DNA from: Macquaria australasica
Lineage: Eukaryota; Chordata; Actinopteri; Centrarchiformes; Percichthyidae
DNA length: 64,000 nt
NCBI GenBank assembly: GCA_005408345.1
Contig: SEMN01000178.1
Location: 806,001 to 870,000, forward strand
Reading direction: 5' to 3'
Part shown: positions 1 to 11,424 of the stretch, in pieces
Layout of the letters: each line of letters starts with the position of its first letter
Numbering within the stretch: the first letter of the stretch is position 1
Position numbers and translations under genes: made by a program
Notes under the pieces: generated by a model
Databases searched by the model: none
Seen by the model: only the letters and a program-made list of their open reading frames with translations
Told to the model about the DNA's origin: nothing

Positions 1-480
1 CATAGCCCTAGGATGCACTATGGGAAGAAGGCAAGCCAGCAGAGGCAGTGTGATGCTTTGGGCAATGTTCTGCTGGGAAACCTTGGGTCCTGCCATTTAT
101 GTGGACGTTACTTTGACACGTACCACCTACCTAAACATTGTTGCAGACCAAGTACACCCCTTCATGGAAACGGTATTCCCTAATGGCAGTGGCCTCTTCC
201 AGCAGGATAATGCGCCCTGCCACACTGCAAAAATGGTTCAGGTATGGATTGAGGAACACGATTATGTGGTCAAGGTGTTGACTTGGCCTCCAAATTCCCC
301 AGATCTCAATCCAATCGAGCATCTGTGGGATGTGCTGGACAAACAAGTCCGATCCATGGAGGCCCCACCTCGCAACTTACAGGACTTAAAGGATCTGCTG
401 CTAACGTCTTGGTGCCAGATACCACAGCACACCTTCAGAGGTCTAGTGGAGTCCATGCCTCGGCCAAGTCAACATCTTGA
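1..480 (+). pseudogene. Tc1/mariner DD36E transposase, C-terminal half
   Basis: The open frame from about 20 to 480 reads as the catalytic half of a Tc1/mariner transposase. The second catalytic Asp is in QQDNAPCH and the Glu in SPDLNPIEHLWDVL. I count 36 residues between them, so this is a DD36E type rather than the usual DD34E. The N-terminal helix-turn-helix part and the first Asp lie to the left of the window or are lost. After the segment reading GLVESMPRP the frame runs into an antisense piece of the same family, so the last ~75 codons of the 229-codon frame (to 709) are not transposase. It lies in what would be an intron of the prrg3 gene. It is a dead fragment; the same family recurs at 11299-16011. 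Confidence 0.85.
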
Positions 481-652
481 ACTCGTTGTCGTGTTCCTCA
501 AACCATTCCTGAACCACAAGAGCTGCAGTTTTGGAGATGCTCTGACCCAGTCGTCTAGCTATCTCAGTTTGGCCCTTGTCAAAGTCGCTCACATCCTTGC
601 TTGCCCATTTTTCCTGCTTCCAACACATCAACTTCGAGGACAAAATGTTCAT
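462..652 (-). pseudogene. Inverted Tc1 fragment: N-terminus joined to mid-domain
   Basis: The minus strand reads a Tc1-type N-terminus (KDVSDFDKGQTEIARRLG, then ISKTAALV), which is the first helix-turn-helix region. It jumps straight to the catalytic-domain piece around QEWFEEHDNEFKMLTWP. The ~150 codons normally between them are missing, as in internally deleted non-autonomous copies. The piece around 465-515 is an inverted copy of the plus-strand stretch around 237-290, so the two fragments lie head to head. Confidence 0.7.
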
Positions 653-709
653 TTGCTTTATTATTTATTCATGCAAATTATTAAATGCATTTTGGTTAAA
701 AGTTCTTAA

Positions 710-1788
710 GTTTATAGAAGAGGTTTAAAAAACAAAAAACAAAAAAAAGATGTACTTATAAGCAGAACAGATCATACTGGGAAAACCTCCAACTGGTCTT
801 AGTCAAGATGAAAATGATTTATTAAGAATCCTGAGAATCACAGCACTGAAGCAATTAACAAAAGGGTGGAAAAAACCAAACCCCCAGATTTAATGAAATG
901 GAAAAGTATGATTCAGGAAGTACAACTTGGAAGTGACTCTCAAAGTAAGGAATATGGAAGATGTGTTTGAGAAAAGGTGGACTTTAGATGATGGGAAATT
1001 ATAACCACATCATCAAAATGTATCAGAAGGAGTTACCAGCTTGTCCTCTTCTCTTCAAACAGACGATGATGTTACTGAATATCAGACCACTCCCTGTAAC
1101 TAGCATGTACACTCAGGTGTCCAAAAACACACATATATGTCACAACATATATGTATGGGTAAACGCGCGTGCGTGTGTGTGTGTGTGTATGTATGTGTAC
1201 ATATGTATATATCTATATATGTGTATAAATATATGTGTGTGTGTGAAGGTATTTAATATATATAAATGTGTGCAGTATCCAACCTGTTTGTTGTATCTAT
1301 CATTTTGTTTGTTTGTTTTGTTTTATTTAAGATTCACAATTTTTCTTTATCATGATTTGTAAATTTGGAAGCAGCAAAGCTGCATAAATGAAAGTAGTTT
1401 GGGGGAAAAAAAGTATTTTAAAAAATCAAATCGTCGTAGATAGCCAATGGGTTCTGAGATTGCCAGTCAGACTGTAAACAATGACTGGCGCATGGAAGAG
1501 GAAGTCTTGGCCCGGATATCCATTATCTGTTATCCGGATATCCACTGGCTCCACCGGAAGCCCCGAAACATGCCCATTGACCCCAGAGGCTACATTGTCA
1601 GGTTTAACTGGTAATCTGGCTTTATTAAACACCCCTGTGGCACTGTAAAATCCATACATACATGCAGCAGATAAATTTCTCCCCTACCCTGACTTTAGTG
1701 TCAGTTTCAATTTTAGTCTGACTTTGAAATAAGCATACGCCTCAAAATGAAAGTGTAAAATGTAAAATATCTCCTTTGTGCTTCCCAG
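710..1788. other. Presumed prrg3 intron with no gene
   Basis: No coding signal is seen. The stretch is A/T-rich with a TG/TA microsatellite near 1167-1255 and a short repeated GGATATCC motif near 1513 and 1536. It ends in a pyrimidine-rich tract and CAG acceptor at 1786-1788, directly before the prrg3 exon. Confidence 0.6.
1167..1255. repeat. TG/TA microsatellite
   Basis: Imperfect (TG)n, then TATG and TA-rich repeats, then TG again. The open frame across it (988-1362) is a product of the repeat, not a gene. Confidence 0.9.
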
Positions 1789-2340
1789 ATGGAGTTTTGG
1801 AGAACTCGCAACGTCTACACAGTAAGCAGCAACAGCGAGGGCCGCTCTGAGCGTGCCGACACTGTCTACATGGTTGTTCCTCTGCTGGGCATAGCCCTGC
1901 TCATCATCATCGGCCTCTTCCTCCTATGGAGGTGCCAGCTTCAGAAGGCCACTCGTCGACGGCCTGCCTACACCCAGAACCGGTACTTGGCCAACAACCG
2001 CAGCACCCGCAGCCTGCCGCGCATTCTGGTTCACCGGGAAACAGCCGGGCACACCGAAAGCTCACACCAGGAGTCCAGCCTGCGTCCTACTGTGGTAGTG
2101 AGTGGTGCTGAGAGAGGAGGAGGTCCTCAGTCAGACTCCCCTGGCCTCCACCAGCAGAACACTCGTGCCCTCTATGTCCAGGACTCCTCCCTGTCGGTGG
2201 CCTCACGGCTTTCTGGTTCCACGCCACCTCCATCTTATGAAGAGGTGACAGGACACCTGGAAAGCAGTGGTGATGAGACCTCAGCACCTTCATACAGCGA
2301 TCCTCCACCCAAATATGAAGAGATCATAAAGGAGAAATGA
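1789..2340 (+). CDS. prrg3: Transmembrane gamma-carboxyglutamic acid protein 3, last coding exon
   Basis: 183 codons ending in TGA form the C-terminal part of a proline-rich Gla protein. They begin right after a CAG acceptor with MEFW; in PRRG proteins this follows the Gla domain, so the ATG is an internal Met and not the start. Residues ~27-48 (VYMVVPLLGIALLIIIGLFL) are the single membrane span, followed by WRCQLQKATRR and then NRYLA, close to vertebrate PRRG3. The cytoplasmic tail has two PPxY motifs, PPPSYEEV and PPPKYEEI, which in this family bind WW-domain proteins. The propeptide and Gla domain, which need vitamin K-dependent carboxylation, would be in exons to the left of the window. 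PRRG1 is the main alternative but has a different juxtamembrane sequence. Confidence 0.92.
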   Translation: MEFWRTRNVYTVSSNSEGRSERADTVYMVVPLLGIALLIIIGLFLLWRCQLQKATRRRPAYTQNRYLANNRSTRSLPRILVHRETAGHTESSHQESSLRPTVVVSGAERGGGPQSDSPGLHQQNTRALYVQDSSLSVASRLSGSTPPPSYEEVTGHLESSGDETSAPSYSDPPPKYEEIIKEK

Positions 2341-4002
2341 AACAAACTGAAGCAGGTCAAGGCTGGCAAAAAAGTAGTTTCTGTCTCAGTGGTGCTGCTG
2401 GCTGCAGGTTGCTGAAACCCATGTTGTGCTTTGTTTTTTTCTGCACCGTATAATACCTTTGTTTCACTAATGGGCCCAACCTAAAGCCAATCACACCCCA
2501 TGAGTATGTGTGCCACCCAGGATTATTGTTCATAGTTTACCCGAAACACCTCGTCAGATACTTGCTTTGGCAATCTGTGAATGGCAAACATGGTTCTTGG
2601 TGCAGCCACAGCAGGGACTAAATGTACGACAAGATGCATAGAGGGGATTTAGCAAACAGGATCCCCACTAATCCGTCTCTGGCCCTTGTAGCAAGCTAGA
2701 AAAGCAGGACCTGACCAGGCAGGTTTCTGTGCGCAACATGGGGTGGGATTGAAGCTCTATGTTGCAGCTGGGCTTTTACACTTGCTGGACACTGTGACTG
2801 TACGGTTTCCTTGCCAAGAGGCTGGCGCTTTGTATAATCTGCCAGTGTGCATATAGTATGACTCTTTAAACTGTACATGCATAGTCGAGAGTGGAAGTAC
2901 TGGGACTCTGAGCCAAAGCTTTTATTTAGTTGAATGTTCTTGTGGTTTATTGTTGTGTTTACAAGTTTGATTTTCACAGATATAATGAAAAGTGAAGCAG
3001 GTCTGTAGGCCAGATTAAAAAGAATTTAGAGCATCACAACTTTAAAGGAAAGACCTATAATCAACAGCCAATCAACAGATTAATCTTCTAATGCTAAATC
3101 TGAATTCCACTTTTGATAATTCAACTACGAACAAGACTGAATTCGCTTACTTTCCTAATATTTGCTCAATTACTGTATCTCGACTGTTGTGAGGTTTTCG
3201 GACCACCTCCACACACCAGCTGTTGTTCACTGAAAGAGCAAAGCCCTGCATTTATGCTTCCTTTTCACACGCTCGCTATTTAGTGATTGCAAACTCCTCC
3301 AGCCAGACAGATTCCCCTCATGTGCTGTGTGGACGGTCATTTAGTTTTCATGGACCTCAGACAGGACAGCCTGAACCAATATTTCATCATTTAAAATAAT
3401 GCCTCTGGAGAAAAGGGGTGCCAGTCATGGCCTTATCGTGCAGAGAGGAAAGAAAAATAATGTGGAGCCAAGTACTGCACTCTGTGTAGTGCTGCAGGTA
3501 CAAATGTGTGTGGACTGATTCTCATGAGGTCACCAAGTTGCTGTGCCATACAGAGGCAAGTTTATTTGTTGCCAAATGTACATTGTCTTAACCCTTACCA
3601 TACGTTCTACCTTACTATGACCACCAGTCTTACCATCTACCTGTGGACCAAACTGATATCTACTCTGTACAGGCCTATTTTCTGGCTGCAGTTTATGGCA
3701 GGGGCTTTGTATTGATAAGTTAAAACCAGATATGTTTTCTATCCAACCTTCCCAAATTTTGTATATTTGTTAGTCTGGGTTAGTACATCTATTGCTGAAA
3801 CTGTTAGTTGATTAGTTAATCAACACATTCAATCAACAACAGTTTTGATAATCAATTTATCGGTTAGGTCATTTATTAAGCAAAATTGCCAAACAGTTGC
3901 TTGTTCCAGCTTCTCCATTGTGAGGATTTGCTGCTTTACTCTGTTTTATATAGTTGTAAATTGAATATCTCTGGGTTTTGGACTGTTGGTCCATAGAATA
4001 AA
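2341..4002 (+). other. prrg3: Probable prrg3 3' untranslated region
   Basis: No reading frame of note follows the stop for 1.7 kb. The first well-placed AATAAA is at 3997-4002. The end of the transcript is inferred from this signal only. Confidence 0.5.
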
Positions 4003-4594
4003 ATCATAATGAAAAAATTCAGTAGTTGCAAGGCAAGTGTAAATACTCATTCTGCTTTCCAAAGCTGCAGTAGAGTATTAAACTTCTGCTCACCATGAAA
4101 ACATGAGTGGACCTAGGAGGCAGCCTGACACAATGAGAATCAATATCTTTTTTTACAGTCACAAAACCTTCATCTCCTAAAATCCTAAACTTCTCTTTAA
4201 GTGACTTTCCTGGTAGTGCCATAAAATATGGGACAAGCTGCAAAATGTAGGACACCTGGGGCGAATCAAGAGAAGATGCAGTTCAAGAACAAGATGTAGT
4301 TCTCAACTAAGATGATCCAAATACACAAACACATACATTCACACATGCACAATCACAATTCTGTGTATGTACTATGTGTATTTGAATGCATGTACTGTAT
4401 GTGTGTGATGCACATTCAAGCATTCAAAGGGCACAATCAGCAGTGTCAGCTCTACACTCCACAGTATAATGAGTCAGTACCTTTGTTGCAGTTGCAGAGT
4501 GGAGTGAACTGTGTTTGCCTCAGTCCTACTATTATATCACAACTTTGTTTATAATTGTTACATTTAACATGAATTTTGTTTTTTGTTTTTTTTC
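4003..4594. other. Intergenic, no gene seen
   Basis: A/T-rich sequence with short ACAC/TGTG tracts (4320-4410) and a T-rich run just before the LINE. No coding or RNA gene was recognised. Confidence 0.6.
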
Positions 4595-7500
4595 TGGCGC
4601 CGCTGTGAGTGGCAGCCTGTTGCAGCAGCTCCCGTTCGCTGTTTGAGTTTTTTGAGTTTACTAGTGAAGTATACTCGTTCTTTTTTTTACTATATATTTA
4701 TATATATTTACTATATATTTTTAGTACTTATTATATTACTACTTTTTAACGTCTTTAACGTTTTTGGGACATTTTGTTTATCCATTATGGAAACAAGACT
4801 GCTGATGCCCTTCGAGACCGCGTCCGTAGTTACCGCCGGCAGCCATGGTGATTCCATTGTTTACACCAGGGATCAGCTGTTAGCTCTCCGTAATACAGCG
4901 GTGCTACCACCCGGGGAGAGACCTGATGTGCCCAGCGAGCTTAGGAGGAGGAGACGGGGAAGCTGAGCGGGGGCTCAGCGCCGCGCCAGGAAAAGACGTT
5001 ATACACCCGTCCTCCCATCGATTATCATGGGGAATGTAAGATCTATCACCAATAAGATGGACGAGCTGGCGGCACTGACCCGGCATCAGAGGGAATACCG
5101 GGAGTGTAGCATCATGCTATTCACAGAGACTTGGCTAACTGCGCTAACTCCGAATACGAACGTTTCGGTAAATGGCTTCCAACTTTTTCGGGCGGACAGG
5201 ACGAAGGAGAGCGGTAAGAGGAAGGGAGGAGGGCTGGCAGTGCTTGTTAATGATAGATGGTGTAACCCTGGGCACATCACTGTTAAAGAGCAAACCTGCG
5301 ACAAGAACATTGAACTGCTAGCTGTTAGCATGAGGCCAAACTATCTACCGAGGGAATTCTCGCATGCCATCGTGATGGTAGTTTACATTCCCCCCTCTGC
5401 TAACTCTGATGCAGCCTGTGATATCCTGCTCTCAGCAGTAAGCAGGCTGCAGACACAACACCCAGATGCCCTCCTCGTCATCTCTGGTGATTTTAATCAT
5501 GCCCCTCCGTCCTCCTCTCTACCCACATTCACTCAGTATGTTACGTGCCATACCAGAGACAACAGAATACTGGACTTATGTTATGCCAACACCAAGGACG
5601 CATACATCTCATTGAGTCTCCCCCCTCTGGGCAGATCTGATCACAACCTTGTGCATCTCAGACCTGTCTACAGACCTCTCGTGCGCAGGCTGCCTGCTGT
5701 CCCATGCACAGTGAAGAAGTGGTCTAACAGAGCAGAGGAGGCTTTGAAGGACTGTTTTGATACTACTGTATGGGACATTTTTAGTGACGCTCATGGGGAG
5801 GATATTGACAACCTCACAGACTGTCTGACGGACTACATCAGACTACTACTTCTGTGTGGAAAACACCGTCCCCACCAGGACTGTGCGTTGTTTCGCCAAC
5901 AATAAACCCTGGATCACTCCTGATATTAAGGCTCTCCTCAAGGAAAAAAAGAGAGTTTTTGTATCGGGTAACAAGGATGAGTTGAAGAGAGTTCAGCGTG
6001 AGCTGAGGAGGAGGATCAGGGAGGGGAAAAACAGCTACAGGAGGAAGTTGGAGGGGCCTTAAAACCATCTCGGGCCATATGGACTCCAAGCCCCGGTCTG
6101 CGGGGGATCAGAAGTGGGCAAATGACCTGAACATATTCTTCAACAGATTCGATCAGGCATCTACCCCTCCCCCTGCCCCGTCTCCCCTGCAACCATCATC
6201 ACCATCTACCCTCCCTGCCTGCAGCCCCCCCCTCCCTCATTTCACCACTCCCCACAGCCCTCAGCTTACAGCCACTTAATACACCCACACCACAGCCTGG
6301 GCTGGGCCCATCTCCCCATTTCACACCCGCAAACACCCCCCATTCAGCCCCCATGCCCCCTACAAGCTCAACCGGGCTGTTCCTCACAACATCCCAGGTG
6401 AGAAACAAACTGAGGACGATGAGGGTGAGGAAGGCGGCGGGCCCAGACGGCATCAGCTCCAGACTTCTGAAGTCCTGTGCGGACCAGCTGTGTGGGATTG
6501 TTAGGGTTAGAGTACCTGTTCAATCTGAGTCTGAAGCTGGGGTGTCTGGTTCCTGTGCCGAAGACCCCACACCCCAAGGACCTCAATGGCTATAGGCCAG
6601 TGGCATTGACCTCTCACCTGATGAAGACCCTGGAGAGACTGGTCCTTGTCCACCTGCGTCCGTTGGTGAGCCCATGTATGGACCCTCTGCAGTTTGCCTA
6701 TCAACCCGGCATTGGGGTGGATGACGCTGTCATTTACCTACTTCACACATCCCTCTCTCACCTAGAAAAGGCTGGAAACACTGTGAGGATCATGTTTTTT
6801 GATTTCTCCAGTGTTTTTAACACCATCCAGCCCAGGATTCTGGGGGACAAGTTGGAGCACGCTGGGGTGGACCATCACCTGGCAGCATGGATCCTGGACT
6901 ACCTCACAAACCGACCACAGTATGTGAGGTTACAGGACTGTGTGTCTGACACACTTCTCTGCAGCACAGGGGCTCCACAGGGAACCGTTCTGGCGCCTTT
7001 CCTGTTCACCTTCTACACAGCGGACTTCACCCATAACACTTCGAACTGTCACCTGCAGAAGTTCTCTGACGACTCTGCCATCGTCGGCCTCATCACCAAC
7101 GGGGATGATAGGGAGTACAGAGAACTGACCCAGAGCTTTGTGGGTTGGTGTCAGCCTCCAGATCAATGCGGGTAAAACCAAAGAGCTGGTGGTGGACTTC
7201 GGCAGGCGCAAACTCCCTCCACCTACACCAGTGAACATCCAGGGAACGGACATTGAGATTGTGAGATCGTACAAGTATCTGGGTGTTCACTTGAACAACA
7301 AACTGGACTGGTCAGACAATACGGACGCTCTGTTTAAGAAGGGCCAGAGCCGTCTCTTTTTGCTCAGGAGACTAAGGTCTTTTGGAGTGCAGGGTGCGCT
7401 CCTGAGGACTTTCTATGACTCTGTGGTGGCATCAGCCGTCTTGTATGGGGTGGCCTGTTGGGCCAGTGGCATCTCTTCCAGGGATAGGAAGAGACTGGAC

Positions 7501-8039
7501 AGACTGGTAAAGAAGGCCATCTCTGTCCTTGGATGCCCTCTGGACCCAGTGGAGGTGGTGGGAGGCAGGAGAATGGTGGCCAAGCTATCATCACTACTGG
7601 AGAACACTTCCCACCCCCTACATGTCACTCTATCAGCACTGGGCAGCTCCTTCAGTGACCGGCTGCTCCACCCTCGGTGTCTGAAGGAGAGGTACCGTAG
7701 GTCCTTCCTGCCTGCTGCTGTCAGACTCTATTATCAGTACAACTCCCGGTAATCTACACTTGACTGTCAGTGTGCAGACTATTCACTACTATACTTCATC
7801 TGCTGCTGTGCATTATCTTCATGCATATATTTTATTCATGATGTTATATACTTACAACTGCACTCAGTCACTCTATTATTTTATTTCTGTCTATACTGTG
7901 TACAGGACTATTTTTCTATTTTTCTATTTATTTTTATTGTATTTCTATATATGACACTTTTGCTGGCTGCTGTAATGCTGAAAATTTCCCCGCTGTGGGA
8001 CAATAAAGGCTTATCTTATCTTATCTTATCTTATCTTAT
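4595..8039 (+). mobile_element. Nearly full-length LINE with (TTATC)n tail
   Basis: This non-LTR retrotransposon has a G/C-rich 5' leader (from about 4595), an apurinic-type endonuclease and reverse transcriptase frame, a 3' UTR with CAATAAAGG, and a terminal array of TTATC units (about 8011-8039). No RNase H follows the RT, which argues against the I clade. The clade is not settled from sequence alone; a CR1/Rex1-type assignment is a guess. A second, 5'-truncated copy of the same family lies at 44567-45718 on the minus strand. I could not define a target-site duplication. Confidence 0.9.
4787..7752 (+). pseudogene. LINE endonuclease-reverse transcriptase, frameshifted
   Basis: The frame probably starts at ATG 4787 (METRLLMPFE) and breaks near 4965. 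It resumes as the endonuclease (5027-5905: FTETWL, catalytic ISGDFNHAP, and GRSDHNLV near its end). It shifts again near 5860-5905, and has a stop at 6060-6062 plus further breaks between 6062 and 6480. The RT domain (6477-7175) has DLNGYRPVALTS, FDFSSVFNTI, STGAPQGTVLAP and the catalytic box as FSDDSA. Another frameshift near 7150 leads to the thumb and C-terminal part ending at 7752. The expected nicking and reverse-transcription residues are visible, but at least four breaks make it inactive. Confidence 0.88.
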
Positions 8040-9039
8040 GATGCGGTTTGTGTAGTAGTGTAGTTGTGTGGACACTAGATACAATCAGTAAATAATTGTA
8101 AATAACAATGACATTCTGTAATGGTGACAGATGTTTAGAGCTGAACTGGCTAAACTTCGCAATCTGTCAGCTCTGAGTATTAAAAAGAAGCTGGAGTCAG
8201 AACTTTTGTCTCCTCCTTTTGGCAGTGAGAGTAATTACACAAACATTGTTGATGCGTACTCATGACGTATGCCTACAGGGGAGCTCGCCCCGATCATATG
8301 TCCACAGTTCCAAGACAATAATCCATTATTTAGGTAGAGTAAATGTAATAGCTACATAGCCTACTCCAAATATTTTACAAAGACCAACCTGTCCATGAGC
8401 AGTAACACCACATCCTGTCTGCCCTCAGTCCCTGCTCTTCTTTCAGCCTCTCCAACGAGGAAAAGCTACACCAATGGTTACCCCTGTTTGTTCCTTTTTT
8501 TTGACTGTAATCCTTCCTCTGAACGCTGAGTACTGATACTCCTAGTTGCTGTAGCCTACTCGGTTCGGTGAAGCATTTTGAACTTCTGTTGATGCGACTC
8601 TCTCTCTCCCTCTACACGGCTCTGGTTTTACAACCAGTGCAGGAATGTCACCTCCCACACCAGATTTAAAAACTCCGGTATACTGTGAAATACAGAGAGA
8701 CTTACCTGGCGGTGATAATCAGCACTGTGTAGACTTGTCTGGCAACAGCTTGAATATAACGATTGTTCATTTATATGTAAAAATACCGCAATCTTTAAAG
8801 TTTTAAAAGTTTGAAGGACTCCTTTATAATGGATTACACAACTCAACCGAGCTTCAAGAGTCTGCTGATAGATTTTCATATGAAATGGATGGAAGACATT
8901 TTTGATCTCGTGCCCAGAGTCCTGCACGTTTCTGGTTTTGCCAGCAGAACTTTAGGGGTGCACATCAAGAAACTAAATTTAAAAATAAAAAAAAACAAAG
9001 GCTATTTCTTACTTTGAGAGCACACACACAGCAAGGTGC
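8040..9039. other. Intergenic, no gene seen
   Basis: No credible open frame, RNA gene or recognised repeat was found. The open frames here are short and overlap on both strands without codon signal. Confidence 0.55.
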
Positions 9040-9235
9040 AGGCCAGTGTGAGCCTCAAGTCCATCAAATTATTTATAAAAAACTCTTCTCCAGATACCAT
9101 GGTACGTATCATCAATGCGTTGTATATAAGGAAACCGGAAACAGCCTCAGGCACCACCCTGATGAAGGCAAGATAGCCGAAAACATTTGGTGAATAAAGC
9201 ATGGTGTACTGGAGAAGTGTTTTCATTTTGAAAAA
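9040..9235 (+). mobile_element. Penelope-like terminal fragment
   Basis: The run CTGATGAAGGC, six bases, then GCCGAAAACATTTGGTGAATAAAG is the kind of end seen in Penelope-like elements and related retroelements. A 14-base stretch near its start (CTTCTCCAGATACC, 9085-9098) has an imperfect inverted match near its end (GTGTACTGGAGAAG, 9204-9217), giving a weakly paired outer stem. No protein from the element remains. See findings for the ribozyme-like core. Confidence 0.5.
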
Positions 9236-11015
9236 AAAAAATAGATAAATAATAAATAATAAAAATGCAATGAAACGTGCAGATTACACAGGCAGAAGCA
9301 CCCTCCATGTTTTGGTAAATTATTTTCACTTGTGTTTCCTCCTGCTGAGACTAATTCGATGGCACAGACACACAGTCACACCTCTCCCAAACCGCGTAAT
9401 ATTACGCACAGCTGGAACAGTGTGGATATGCCATTAATTATTTAAATCTGCTGACATGTCACCAGATGTTAACTGAGTGTTTATCTGACACCAGTGAGCT
9501 GAAAGATTCACAGTTTATACATTGAGATTCTTTGTAGAATAGCAGCAGATCTCCAAACCCCATGTTTCATTATGTTGTTTCCAGATTTAAGGACTGTCTA
9601 AGAACTTTTTCTATTGGATAAGACAAATATGGAGAGGAGGAGCAGAACCGCAGAGCATTATTTCACCGATATTAACTGTATAGTTTACAGAATTATTACC
9701 GGCTCCAGTATCCATTCCAGCAGCTGCAGCACCAGTATGCTACATCTACTGTCTACTTCACTGTCAGTTGCGTTTTATGTGTTGCTCTACACCTTTGTAA
9801 AGTATACATGATTCATGCCAAGCACTATGGTTTAGCTTCTGGTGCAGCTTCACAATCATATTATTAAGTTATGTAAAATGGATGTATGTGACTGAAAAAC
9901 AAATAATATTCTACAGCAAGATGGGTTGTGTCTGTTGTGTATGTAGATGAATTAGAAGACACCATCACTGCCATGGTTGCTAGTTCTATTCCTCATATCC
10001 ATCATCAGTCACATGTTCAGTCTGTGAGTTTTACCTCACCACGTATGATAAGATGCACTTACAGCTTTCCACCAGAGGCTTATTTTTGTATTCTATTCTA
10101 TTGTACTCTATTATAGTTATTCACTGCCTTTCTTACAGCCTGCAACTTTTTACATGGGCCTTTGTTTTACCACATTCCAAAAAGAAATATCCACTGTTTG
10201 AAAAATAATAAATGATTTAATTATGTATGTTTCACATAAAACTGGTCTGCTCTAAGCCCAGGAGGGCTTTTGGAAATCTAGGAGTGCTGATGCAGCATAT
10301 TTGCAGCATGATGCTTCTGGAGTGTCTGCCACTGTATAGTTTACTACACCCCAAGCTACTTTAGATGCAACAAAGAATGAATATGTGTGATAACGTCAGG
10401 ACTCTGACAGCACAAAGTGTGTGGGAACCTCAGAAATATTTGGATATTTGTTTCTGTCTGTGATCCAACCTGTGACTTCTATGTCAGTTAAAGTGCCACC
10501 AGGGCACCCTGCCCTCCTCTAATATTTCAAAGTGGCCAGCCTGTAGCCTCATCAGAACATGGACAGGGGTTGGTCAAAATAACAGGAACTCCTTAGAGTA
10601 AAATGCTATCCAAATCCAGCAGTCACTAACATAATGAAGGTTTTAACAGTCGAGACTGTGTAAGAGAAGAACGGATTCAACTCTCTAATAGAAGAGATTA
10701 AATGATTAGTTGATTAATTGATCAGCTGAACAACAGATGATAAACAAAAATGTTGATAGCCGAAGAAAAACAATTGTACTCCTAAACTGAAAAAATATTA
10801 AATGGATGGATTTTGGGTGGGGGAATACTTTATTGTTTTGGTTTCAAAAGGTTTAAATAATATTAATGTTCCCAGTAAGATACATTTTGTTGGTTTATTA
10901 TGTACAGTGTATTTGTATAATTACTGGTTAATTATGTACAGAGTGTATAGAGAGAAAGGAAAATAGACTGTTGGTTTTATTCCAGCACTTAACCTATTTT
11001 AAGTACTGTTATCTC
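9236..11015. other. Intergenic, no gene seen
   Basis: A/T-rich sequence with an A-run and TAAA tracts at 9229-9265. No conserved frame, RNA gene or identifiable element was recognised in these 1.8 kb. Confidence 0.55.
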
Positions 11016-11020
11016 AGTGA

Positions 11021-11054
<34 letters not shown>

Positions 11055-11070
11055 CAGAGAGAGAGAGAGT
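11016..11070. repeat. (GT)n-(GA)n compound microsatellite
   Basis: About 20 bases of GT followed by about 30 bases of GA with one interruption. It forms the start of a spurious frame at 11021-11278. Confidence 0.9.
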
Positions 11071-11358
11071 GGGTGGGTATGTGTGCACATACTTTACACA
11101 CTCTCATGTGTCTATGTTTGTGAGTGTGATGTGTGGCTTGCTATGTGCCAAAACAGCATGTACTGAGATCTCTGTAGTCTTCATTTATGTTCTGAATCAC
11201 ATATCCACCATTTCTTATTGTGTGTTGGAAGTCTGTTTGTCTCTGCCATTGTTTGCTCACGTACAACCATGGATGTAACCTAACGTTAGCTACATAGATA
11301 TACCAATCAGCCATAACATTATGACCACTGACAGGTGAAGTGAAGAACATTGATTATC

Positions 11359-11424
11359 CAAGTGCCCTGAGGTAACTTTGTTATGATATGGCGCTATATA
11401 AATAAAACTGAATTGAACTGAATT
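11359..11424 (+). mobile_element. Tiny L2 insertion, 3' tail only
   Basis: About 65 bases beginning AAGTGCCCTGAGGTAACTTT and ending in TGAATTGAA-type repeats match the extreme 3' end of the L2 family at 11702 and 61226. It is flanked by GATTATC on both sides (11352-11358 and 11425-11431), extendable to ATTGATTATC, which reads as a target-site duplication in the Tc1 5' UTR. Confidence 0.8.

Noticed and set aside
988..1362. 124-codon frame
   Set aside because: It is produced by the TG/TA microsatellite and has no codon signal.
2087..2308. 73-codon frame on the minus strand across the prrg3 exon
   Set aside because: It is a shadow of the prrg3 coding frame; it has no domain or motif.
4583..4966. 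127-codon frame as an independent gene
   Set aside because: Its first half is translated 5' leader; only the part from 4787 fits the LINE protein start.
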